DNA of 28,990 bases from Spirochaetaceae bacterium. Its GTDB lineage: Bacteria; Spirochaetota; Spirochaetia; Treponematales; Breznakiellaceae. The notes below the pieces were generated by a model, which did not search any database, was not told the DNA's origin, and saw only the letters and a list, made by a program, of their open reading frames with translations. This document shows, in pieces, positions 15,301 through 27,300 of this stretch. Location: assembly GCA_031273985.1 (NCBI GenBank), contig JAISQV010000212.1, forward strand, positions 1-28,990. Direction: 5' to 3'. Made by a program: the position numbers and the translations under genes. The first letter of the stretch is position 1, and every line of letters starts with the position of its first letter.

Positions 15301-18300
15301 CGCCGGGCTCGACCACCACGCCGAGGGACACTTTTTCAGGATAGCCCCGGACTGTTATGTCAATCAGTTGAGTTTCCCCTTCTTCAAGCTCCACTGCCGT
15401 AAGGCCCGGTCTCAGCGTAAAGCCCCGGTTCCGTATGATCAGGGGAAGTTCGTTGCTCTTTTCCCCGTTCATCGTAATTCCTACCATGCCGCTTTCCGCA
15501 TTCTGGGGAATCTTGGCAACAATTTCACTGTCGCTCCATGAAAGCACCATTACCGGCATTCCCCGGAGCATCACTTCACCCCTGCTGCCCAGGGCGTATC
15601 CGTAGATATGCACTTCGGCGCCGGCATAGACCGCTGCGGGGAAGAGGGAACTTAAGTGCGGGGCTGGTTTCTTTTCTTCCACCACCGTTACGAGCTCGAA
15701 AGTTTTGCTTCCCCCGCCGGTAATTTCGGTAATATAGGTTCCCGGCGCAATCCCGGCAGCGGTAGTGATGCTGATGAAACCTGTCCTGCCCGCCTGAATA
15801 ACCGGTGCGGACACACTGATGCTGTTGTCCTTCCGGCTTGCCGTGAAGGCTACGCTTCCCGAAAAACCATCGTAACCGTTTACTCCTATATGGTAGACGG
15901 CAGTTCCGCCGGGAACCGTTACGGCCGTACCTGTGAAAATTCTGGCGTACCAGTCCGGCATGGTCAGGGCAAGCGGTATGGATGCGCTTGCACCACCCGG
16001 ACCGGTAACGGTAAGGTTATACTCCCCGGCGGCATTCTGGGGGGGAAGCAGAACTTCCAGGGCTTCCGTATTCCAGCCCTGCGCTGTTTCCAGGGCAAGC
16101 TCCTTTTCCCGAAAAAACACCCTGGTCCCCGGAACAAAGCCGGCGCCGTAAATCATGAGCCTCTCCTCCTGATTCCCCGCCGCCCTGTTGGGATACACCC
16201 TGTGCAGTACGGGCATGGGCCATTCCACTTCCAGTTCCACGGTGAAGGCGGCACGAAGGGAGCGGTTTGACTCATTTACCACCTCACAGGGGTAACGGTA
16301 GGTTCCGGCGCTAAAGGCGGCGGGGATGTAAAGGCTGAAAGGGATTTCTACCCGCCGGCCCTCGGCCCGCACAGGCCCCTCGAAGAAGAAGCCTTCCGGC
16401 TCCTGGCCCTCCGCCTGCCGGGCAATAAACCAGCCAGCGGAATCCCAGGTATCCTTAAAATCAAGAACCCTCACTGCCACAGCCCCCTGAACAAGAGCGC
16501 CGGGAACGCCGCTGATACGCAGCGTTTCTGTTTCCACTTCGGGCCGGTTTACGGGAGGCGCTTCCGCCCCCAGCACTACCGTCCGGGGATTGGTCCAGGG
16601 GCTTTCGCGCCGGGCCTCATCGTAGGAGAGCACCCGGAATGTACGGATGCTGCCTGCCTGAAAGCCGCTCAATGAAAGAAGGGTAACGTTCCCCGCGTCC
16701 AGCACCATAGGTTCCTCCCTTTCGGATTCCGACATTTCCACCAGAAAACCTGCATCCCGGCCCCCGTTGTTGCGGTTCCACCTGAGGGTCAGCGTCCCCG
16801 GATCGGTTTCGCTGATCCTGAGCGGTTCCGGTTCCAGGAGCGGAACCGCGCTCCGGTCAAGGCGTATCCTGCCGGGCGCATAGGCGGGCGGTGTTACCGT
16901 TTCGTCATTTAACAGTAATTCTGCGCTGATATAGTAATCACCGTCGGCAATTTCCTCGGCGGCGACCTCAAGCTCAAAATCGCCGCCTTCCAGGGGGAAA
17001 ACGCCCAGTTCAAAACCGGGCATACCGGGCAGTTCATGGGCCGATATACGGATTCCGGTAACACCGCTGCCGGCGGCGCCCCTCACGATAAAGCTGCCTC
17101 CGGAAAGTTCCAGCCCGGAGTTTGGGCCGGTAAGTTCCAGGGATGGCATGGGTGCAGGCCCCAGAACGCTGAGATTGTAATCCCCCGCCGCGGCGCCATG
17201 CACCTGGAGTCTCCATTGTCCCGCCTCGGGATTGTTAACGATGAGGGCATAGACATTATCCAGCAGCACCAATTCTGTGCCATCATCCCCTTCCTGAAAT
17301 ACCCGGCCCGAAGGCGACACCGCGGTTACCGATGGATCGCCTTCCGTAAAGGCGAGTAGCAGCACCAGCCGTCCCGGCAGCGGTTCGGGCACCATAACCA
17401 CATAATCGCCCTTGTCTGCCGCATCCTCCCGGTCCCGGTATAAAATATTGGGGTCCCCGGCTTCCGGCGAAGCCCTCAGGTTAACCGGCGCGGCCCAATC
17501 AGGCCTTTCAAGAGTGTAGGACGACACGTTTCCTAACGTGATTCCTCCTGAGCCGACATAGATTCCTATGCTGCCAAGAATAGGTACATTTACCCAGCCC
17601 TTGAAGCCGGTTCTGCCGTTGGTAAAACGCCCGAATGCGGCATTTACGCTGGGCAGCCATAAGTCCCCCCAGGGTACGACTATCGGTACAAAAAGTACTG
17701 TTGTGTCGACGATACTCCCCCTGGGAAGTCCGAACTGAACGTAGCCTTCCCCCGAAAAAATGGTTCTCCCGCTTTTATCGAATATGTATACTTCAACGCC
17801 GCCGCGTACAAATTTTATGTTGATTTCGGCTCCCGCATAGAAACCCCGGGAGCTTAAGGCGGCGGTGGCCTCAGCTCCTATATTCAGCGTCCCGGAGAAG
17901 ATCGCCGCCCGCCCCTGAAAAGCCCAGGCCCCGTTGTTAATGTCCACCCAAACAGTGGGCCACATTTGTATGAGCCCCCCCGAAGTTGCCGCATCGCGCA
18001 GGGTAAGCCCCAGCTTGATACGAGGTCCCCCAGCGTAGAATAGTCCCCGCACCCTTGCGGGAACCTCTGTTGGGCTGCCATACGTGATGCCCCCGGCTAT
18101 ACCGGAAATAAAAAGCCCCGACGGGCCCAGGGGTATGCCCCCAAAGGCGGCCTCCCAGGAAAATTCCGCCTGCCTCAAGCCTATGGGATAAAGGGACGAC
18201 TTACGGGCAAAGATCATGCTTGCGCCTATGGTTCCCGCTCCGGGAATGGTTACTCCTCCCCGGGCGCCTATCAAATAATCGCCTTCTGAAAGCCTGAATT

Positions 18301-21300
18301 CTGCGCTAATGTTGATAAAGGAAAGATTGCCCAGCTTGAAGCCCGGCAGATTGAAGGTGCCGCCTTCGAATTCGACGCCCCGTGCTGCGGAGAGTTTCAG
18401 CTTCGAAAGCGCTATGGATGCATTCCCCAAAAAGTCGGGGGTGTAGAGTTTCGCCTGCTCGAAGGTCATGCACCGGCTGGTGAATTCCAGGGCCGGGGAA
18501 AACAGTTCAAGCCTGAAGCCCGCAATATCCGCGGCGAGAGTAGAAATTGCAAGGTCCCCCGAGAAGGAGCCGTCATCAAGGCAAATACGGGCGTTCCGGA
18601 TGCCCACTTCTCCGCTGCCCAGGGCGCCGAAAGCTTCAGGCAGGATAATGCGGCAGCTGGCGAGGGTAATGTAGGTTCTGCCCTGCAGCCGTTCTATGAG
18701 AAGAGAATCTATCCTGGCGTTGAATCCTGCGATATCAAGGGTCATGGCTCCTATGCCGCCCTGGATGTCGAGAATACTTCCGTCCCAGCCTATTTTAAGA
18801 ACCTTAAGATCGATTCTGGTGTTGGAAAGCCCCGCAGGATAACTTTCGGGAAGCACGGCGCTTGAATCCAGGGTGATGCTGCTTTCACTGATAAAGAGGG
18901 AATTAATGTCTATTCTGATTCCGCCGAACAAATAGAAGGAGAAAGGCTTCCCCGCTTCGATTCCGGCTTCAAAGCTGCGGAGCCCCGACAGGGAAGACAA
19001 CTCCATGCTGCGGATAACCAGCGCAAGACCCCTAAGCGAGGCAGGCAGGCCCGGCGCGGTCAGGACAAGCTTCCCTCCCACATTAATGACAACCTCGTTC
19101 TCTTTTCCCATTCTTCCCTGAATAAAACCCCCCTGCAGCTTCACGCCGGAAAAAATGTCAATAGTGACTCCTGAAAGAGCCACATCAAAATCAGTTATGG
19201 CTCCGTTTGTGTTAACCACAAAACGATTGATGTTGAGTGAGATACCGCGCAGACTTGCCGGGAAGTGATTGGGAAGGATCATGCTGCCCCGGATCATGAT
19301 AATGCCGGGGAGCCCCTCTTCCTTGGAAAGATTGATGCGAAGGCCGCGTGTTTCCATAACATTAAAGAGCCTCAGGTTCGGGAATTCCGCTTCCGCCGAC
19401 AGGGTTTTGATACCCCGCTGGGCATCGAGCCTTGCCCGGCCTTCCAGGGAAGTGCCGCCTATGCCCTGGGGAAATTTTCCCGCCGGGAGGGTAAAGCGGC
19501 CGCCAAGATCGAATTCAAAACTTTCAGAGAGATAGGACACGCTTATGGACACCCTGGAAACCGTGATCAAGTCCAGTATTTGAAATTCTTCGTTGGGATT
19601 CCCGGAAAAACGCGCACTAAAACTGCGTATCTTCCCGTCAAATCCGATGGCAAATTCATTTATCGCTATGCTTCGTCCGGCAAGGCTCGCCGGGAAACTC
19701 GCCGGCATTTCCATGGTGCCCGTAAGCCGTACCTCCCCGTCTTCGCCGTCCCAGAACAGGCCTATTCCCAGACCTGTAAAACTGCTGCCAAAGATGTCCA
19801 TCCGGGCGATATGCGCCGTCGCCTCAAGCCGGGTGATTCGGGCAAGCCCTGGATCTATTTCCAGGCTGTCGATGGCAAGGACCGCCCCTGCCAAACTGCC
19901 CGGCATATCGCTTGTAAGAATCAGGTCTCCGCCCACAGTGATGATCAGGGAGCCTGCCCTGCCCCTGGCGAGTGAAACACTGCCCCGGCGGAGCAAAAGA
20001 CTCTTCGAGCCGGGGATTATTTCACCTTCAATGCCCGACAACCTGACGGCAATGTTCCCGATACTGCCGTCCCGGTTAATTTCAAAGGTGTCTATTTCCA
20101 CGGTCTTCCCGGCGATAAACCGGGGGAGGTTGTCGGGGAATTCCAGGGAACCGGCGAAACTGAAGGTTAATTTACTGTCCACCGCCATTTTGGAAAACCG
20201 GAATTTTAGGCGGCCATAAATGACTTCAATGTTCGTATCCAGTGACAGGGATGCAAAATCAAACTCCCCTGTAGAAAAGTTGAAACGAGCCTGATCTATG
20301 GAGGCCTTGTCGATGATGAAGCCGCCGGGAAAGAGCAGGGAGCAGTTGTTCAAGAGCATCCAAATCTGACTGTCCATGTAACGAATTGAGACGCCGTTGA
20401 TGGAGACGCCCCACGCGTCTCCCAGGGGCATATAGCACCTTTCGGGGAAATTTACCTCAAAGGCGCGAATTCCGCCGTCAAGGTCTATTTCAAATTTTTC
20501 GATTTCAAGCCGCTTTCCCCGGAGGCTGCCGGGCAGTCCCCAGGGGAGGCGGACGCCGCCCGTGAGGCTGATGACTCCGCTTTCCAGAGAGAAGCCCCGC
20601 AGCCAAAATTCCATTCCCCATATGTTGACCGCTGGTATGGATTCACTCGCAACGCTTATTCTGTTGCGCGACAGGGTTACTCCGCTTAGCTCCAGTACGG
20701 CCCCGTCCATTGATTCTGGCATCTGCATTAGCACGGAGCTGATGTATACGCCGTGGTTGTCAAAACTGACTCTTCTGAACTGGAAGGAAAATCCTCCCAG
20801 TTCCGCCTCAAGAATACCCAGATCTCCGCTGACATGAAATTTGCCGTTGGGCTTGAGATCCGCTTCAAAGGGAAGGGAAATGCTTTCCCAGGGAGCGGGC
20901 AGTGTTACCAGCACTACGGCAAAAAGGCCCCCGGAATTAAATGCTGTTTCCATCAGCCGTATTTCCAGTCCGGGAACAATGGAAAACTCCCTGTCCTGAT
21001 AACGCTGTGCGGTGTAGGCAAGGTAACCATTGACAGTATACTCCAGGGGCCCCAGCTCAACGGGAATCTCCCGGTATTCGGTGATATTGGATTCAATAGT
21101 AATGCTGTCCACGGCAAAGTTAATTCCCTTTCCCCGGATGATCCAGTCTTCATATTGGTAGTCGACGCTTTCTTCAGGCGCTTCGGCGCTCACCACAAAG
21201 TAGGGCAGGATTCTAATTCCCCTGCCGCCTGCGGGAACCTGGGCCCCGTCCCACCACCGGGTGGAGAGGGAGCCCCGGAGCCAAAGACCTTCATTGTCAA

Positions 21301-24300
21301 TCAGGCAGGAATCGCCCTCAACGATATACTCATTAGAAGAAAGAAAACGGAAGGGGCCGGGGCCCTCCCCGCCATATACAACCATCCCCCCGGAGTCAAA
21401 ACCCGTTGGGCCGAAGCGCAGGTCCGTTCCGTATCCGGCGTCCGGGCTTTCGGGGTCCAGCCCAAAGTAAAAAGATCTTTGCATAAGCGGCGAGGTGCAG
21501 GCAAGAATAACCGTTCCTTCCCGGGAAACAAGTTCCGCTCCGGGGAGCCGCAGTACGCTGTCCCACAGGGTAATGTCGTTATACTGATCCGCCACGCCGC
21601 CGCTTTCAAAAGCCCCGTCCGGGCGCATCACAAAGCCGGGAAAGATCAGGGGAAAATCGCCCAGGGCTGGCGGCATTTCAACTACCGCCTTTCCGTAAAC
21701 CCCCCGCCCGTCCAGACGCAGTTCGTCAAAACCAATCTGCCACCCGTCAAGGATATATGTTACCCCAGGGCAGAGGGCGGCTTCGAGTATTCTTTCACCG
21801 TTGAATTTGAGTCCGCTGAATGACAGTATTCCTGCCGCCGTTTCCAAGTGCAGCGTTCCTGTTTCGATGGATGCTCCGTTGAAGACGAGGCCCTCCGCGG
21901 CAATATCGAATCCCCCGACATTGAGATCAAGCGGGCCGTGAAGGATTCCGCGCGGGCCCAGGCGGCTGTCGAAGATAACAGGCAATTCCAGGCTTGTTCC
22001 TCCTTCGCCGTTTCGTATACCGGCCCCCAGAGGCGCAGAGATGCTGCCCCCCACGCCGTCGGGGGATATGAAACCGCCGCTTACCCTGATGTTCCCGTAG
22101 GGGCCCTCCCAGTCCCAGGGCTGCATGACGCCTCCCGCAAGGACCGTATGGCGTTCCGGATGGAGGAGCAGGTTCGTAAAGGCCCGCTCCCCGCCCTGAA
22201 GGGCGATCCTTCCCCGGGGAATAACTATTCCGTCCGGGCCGAAGCGGGCCTCCTCCGTGCTGACGGGAAAACCGTGAACCAGGGCAGTAAAACTCCGGAT
22301 GGAGATTCCGGCGTTCCAGTCTATTCCTTCTCCGGTAAGCGCCGTCCAGTCCAGGCGGAGCCGGCCAAGGGTTTCGGAGTACAGATTCCCCGTGATTCTC
22401 AGGGTCCCGGAAGAATCAAATTCAATACGGAGGGATTCAAAATTATGGCCCCAGGGATCAGTGGAACAGTAAATTCTTTCAGCCGTAAAATCATCGCCCG
22501 CCAGGACAAGACCGCTGGTTCCGTCGAGCGTAAAATTACGCAGAACCAATTCCCTTGGTTCGTAGCCCTCCGGCAGGGATAAAACCGCTTCATAGATCAC
22601 TACGCTGCCGCCCCGAATACCGGCGGTCTTAACGGCATAGTCCGTTCCCTGAAGGGTGAGGGTGACGGGTCCGCTGCGCTCAATATCCAGAAGGCCCCGG
22701 ACATTGCCGTTTCCCGCCTGCACCCGGCTTTCACGAAGCCTGATGTCAGGGCCCTCATTTCCTCTTAGCTCCATGCCCCAGGCGGCGAGCGGAGAGCTGT
22801 CGAAGGCCGCGTCATCAAACCATTCTTCGCCGCTTGCAAGGCGCAGGGATTCTATTCCCCGAAGGGTAAAACCCGGAACCCTTTCGCCCTGGGGCCCCTC
22901 GCTCAGGGTTTCCAGGGATTTGGGGCCGCCCGTTGAACCGGGGCCGCCTGACAAGCGGGGCCGGGGCGGATAGCCCAGGGAAACGCTTCCCAGGCTCACC
23001 TGAACCGCCTCCTCTCCGGCAAAAGAGCGGGTGTAGAGGGCCTCAAACAGCGCCGCCCCGTTTTCCCGGTCAAAGACAACACGGCTGCCGCTTACGGTGA
23101 AGCCTTCGGCCCGCGCTTCGTAGCGGGCGGCGGCGCTCCGTCCGGCCCGGAAAATGCCGTGTTCCGTGTCCGCATCTTCCAGCGCAAGGCTGCGAATCCG
23201 CCGCCGGGTGTCAACGCCGTCAAGGGTCAGCACTTCGTAAAGTTCCAGGGATTCGGGAATCTCCAGAAGCAGTCCTTCAAGTTCCTCATCCGGCGCTCCT
23301 TCCCCGGCATGAATCACTACCCGCTGTCCGCTGATTCCATAGCCTTCAATGGTCTCATGGTAGGGGACGGTAAACCGGCCGGGCATTTCCCCGTCGCCGG
23401 TTACAAAGGCGGCGTAAAGCTCTGTCTGGTTTCCCGCCAGGTCCGTTCCCCGAATCAGCGCCGTGTAGAGGGCGTCCCCGGCGAGCCCCGGTGCGAGGTA
23501 TTCTTCGGTCTCAGGCTCCAGCACCAGGGTCCGGGTTTCGCCCGCCGCGGCTCCGCTTTCCGCCTGCAGGATCAGTGTGATAGAGGCCGGTCCCGATCCC
23601 GCGTCCCGGAGTATTCCCCAGCGGATCACGCGCTCAGCGCCGGAACCTTCCACGGAGGGTCCCCCGGCTTCCGGAGTGTCAAAGACCGGCGCTCCAAAAT
23701 CGCAGCGAATCACGGCGCTGCCCCAGCGCAGTATTCCTGCGTGATCCGGGGCGCAGACCGTAACGGTTACAGGTCCCGCGCCGTCCTGCCCCAGAGCCAG
23801 GCGGAGATCCACGTTAAGTTCGCTGCCGGTGATACGGCTCCACCCGGCGGTGCTCTCCCAGGACAGTTCCTCTTCTCCAAAATCCCCGGCGGCCATGCGC
23901 CAGCGGTACTCACTGACGTCCTTCATGTCCGCCGGAGTATCCCAGGTAACGAGGGCATGGCGGGCATTGTACCAGTCCTCCGCCTCCGCCTGGGGGCTCA
24001 CGCTGAGACGGAGCTTTTCCGGGGGCGTCCTGTCTACCCTGAACTGATACAGCGATTCCTGTCCTGAAAGATCGTTGTATCCTGCGCAGCTCACCCGGAG
24101 CCGGTAGAATTCCTGCGCCGCATTATCGTCAAGGTCCAGCGAAAGAGTCCCCCGAAAACCGGGGCTCACTGCTTCCACCCTTCCCTGGGCGGCTGTTTCG
24201 GCCCTTCCTTCCGCGCCGCCTGCAATAACGATCCGTTCAAGGCGCCAGAAATACTGTTTTATTTCGATATGGGCCGGAACAGGCGGGGTAAAGCTAAACT

Positions 24301-27300
24301 CCGCAAGCCCCAGGGCCTCTGCATCTCCGGGCCGGGTCGCTTCGCGGTGGGTGCTGCTCTGTATGCCCGGAGCGCCGGGTACGGAACGGTCTACCGTTAG
24401 CAGCTTGAGGAAGGAAGGGCTCACATTGGAAGCGGCATCGGCAGCCCAGATATAGAGATAGTGAGGCCCGTCGCGGAGGAGGCTTATCTCAAATTCTTGC
24501 GCAGTAACCCTGCGTTCCTCCGGGAGCCGGGGATTATCCGCCGGGCTGTCTCTCAGATCCCAGTAACAGGCCGCTATCTCTCCTTCCCGGAGCGCTTCAC
24601 CCTCAAGCCGCTGATCCCGCGCCGTTACCCTTACGCGCAGCCTGCTCTCGGAAGTTACATCCCCCAAAATCAGTCCCGGCTCCCGCATGGACAGTAAGGT
24701 TACATCCAGAACTTCGGGAGCCGTGCCGTCTATGTAGAAGGTCCAGGCGGAGGCGGATGCGCTGAGCCCGGCGCCGTTTTTGGCGCCAAAGGACAGCGTA
24801 TGAAGCCCCTCGGAAAACCCGTCCAGGGAAAGGTAGAGCGCCTCCTCCCGAAAGTCCACAAACTGTTCAGGCCCCCCGTCGATCCGGTACCACGCCGAAG
24901 ATATACCGGAGATCGTGTCTCTTACGTTAAGGTTTACGTTAAGCCCGCCCTCAGGCCCTCCGGCGGCGTAGCGGGGCGCCGAAAAGCTCAACTCCGGCGG
25001 GCTTGGGTCCACGGTAACTACCACCGTTTTGAGGGTTTCATTACCTACTTTGTCCCGAACCCGGAAACTCAGCCTTTGATTCTTCCCTTCGGCCAAAAGC
25101 GCCGTACTGCCGCGCCGCCAGAGACCTTCCCCGGAACGCCACTCCCAGCTATTCGCATCGACGCCGCTGAAGGCATCGGCGGCCCCGGCGCTTATTTCAC
25201 CGGGACTGTTCATTTCGGCGCCGCCGCCCGCGATCCCGCGTAATTCCACCACCGGCCCGTTCCGGTCCAGGGCCGCGTAGATCACCTCTTCCACGGCATT
25301 ATTCGAATCGTCCCTGGCCCTAATCACCACCTGGTACAGCCCGTCCGGGGCGTCGCTTCTAAAGCTCAACATTGAACCGTCAAAAATTTCGCTTCCCAGG
25401 GGAGTGAAGGAATTTCTTTCCCGCAGCCGTGTTTCTACGGTGAGGGACGTTACGGTCCCTCCGTCGTCCTCGGCCCGTATCCATAGAGGCGCTCCGGTCC
25501 AGACCGCCGTCTCAGGACTCTTTCCCATGCGGTTGTCCCAGGTTATAACCGGAGGCTGGTTATCAAAATCGAAGTTCAGCGTGAAGGCCCCGGGGTTTCC
25601 CGCCCGGTCCGCGGCGCTTACCGTCAGGCTGTGGCTGCCCCGGGACAGGGCCTCTACCTGGACATCGCCTGAATAGCTGCCGTCGTTCAAGAAGAGCAGC
25701 AGCGGCTTCTTCTCGCCGCCGTCAATGGCGTAGCGCCAGGCATCGGGATCCATGCCGCTTAGTTCACTTTCTGCAAGCCTCACGCGGATGGGAATGGAAA
25801 CCAAGTCCCCCGTGCGCCGCAGCGGACCGGCAAGGCTGCCCGAAAGCACCGGAGCCGTGCCGTCCACCCGGATAAGCGTAAGGCGCGAAGAGCCCCGGTT
25901 CCCCGCCCTGTCAGAGACCGAAAGGGAAATATTGTAAATTCCCTCCCGCAGTCCGGGCACGGTAAAGGGAGACAAACTGCCGCTCACCTGATTGTATCCC
26001 GTCTTGACGGGAATGCTTCCGGCGCCTTCAAGGATAACAGCAAAACTGTTCGGATCTATACCGGAGATGCGGGACGTTGCTTCGGTGGAGTCGGTGATGC
26101 GTACCCCGGAAAACACATGATCCGGTTTCACCCAGAGGGAGAAAATTTCAAAACCCGACACCAGCGGGGCCCGCCGGTCCAGATTGACGATGCCCATGGC
26201 GGTATTTATGTTGCCCGCCAGGTCCGCCGCCCGGACCCGCCAGGTGAAGCTTCCTTCACCGGTAAACGCCATCGCGCTCTGGTTGGCCTGGGAAGCCTGC
26301 TGCCAATCCCCCCAGGCGTTTGTGGTTTCAAGAATATGCGGGCCCGAAAGGGTATCGCTGACCACTGCCCGCAGGACGCGGGAAATTTCGTTGGACCAGT
26401 CATTTTCCTTCATGCCGTTCTCAAGGTTTATCACCGGAATAATCTTGTCTATTTTGACGGTAACGGCCTTGCTGTAAGCGGAACGGTTCCCCGCCCTGTC
26501 CTGCACGGTGAAGCGTACCTCGTAGACCCCGTTTTCCCTCAAGGTAACGGAATTGTTCTCCTCCGCCTCTTCGCTCCAGGTAAGCCCCCCGTCGAGGGAA
26601 CAGCGCCAGGTGGCCGGCTCTATTCCTGAAAGCCCCTCATCCGCCTGGGCCAGGACCGTAACATCCGTGTTGGTCCACTGGCCGGAGCTTCCTTCTGCCG
26701 AGACTACAGGACTCGTGCGGTCTATCATCACCTGGACCGTTTGGGAACTCAGGTTTCCGACATTATCCCGGACACTGAACGTAACGGTATGATCCCCCTC
26801 CTCCCTCAGGGTAACTTCTTTTCCCGTCCTTTCAGGGCCCGAATTCACGGTGTAGCGCCAGGAATTTGTATCAAGCCCCGAAACAGTATCGGCTGCCGAT
26901 GCGGAGATCAGCGCGGTTGCCGTGTTTACAAGTTGGTCTCCCCCGCTCACCTGAAGATCAGGGCCTGCGGGATCATGGGAAAGGTAAATGTACGCCGATA
27001 CGGATTCTACATATTGTATGTGTTTTATTATTTTGGTGGTAAAAAAAAGGAATGTCTCTTTTTCATACCAAATATTATAGCGATTAATGGACGCATAAAT
27101 TCTATAGACATTTTCCGGCGGCACAAAATTACTGTTGGAGATAGAGGAAGCGGTAACAGAAGCTATCGCCTGATTGTTCCGGTTGTAGGCTATAACCCTG
27201 CCTTCATACATGGTGCTGTCATTCGTAAACAGGTAAGAGTTAATGAATCCAACGCTTATTTTCGCCGCCGCACCCCGGTAGTAAACAATATTTCCGGTGC

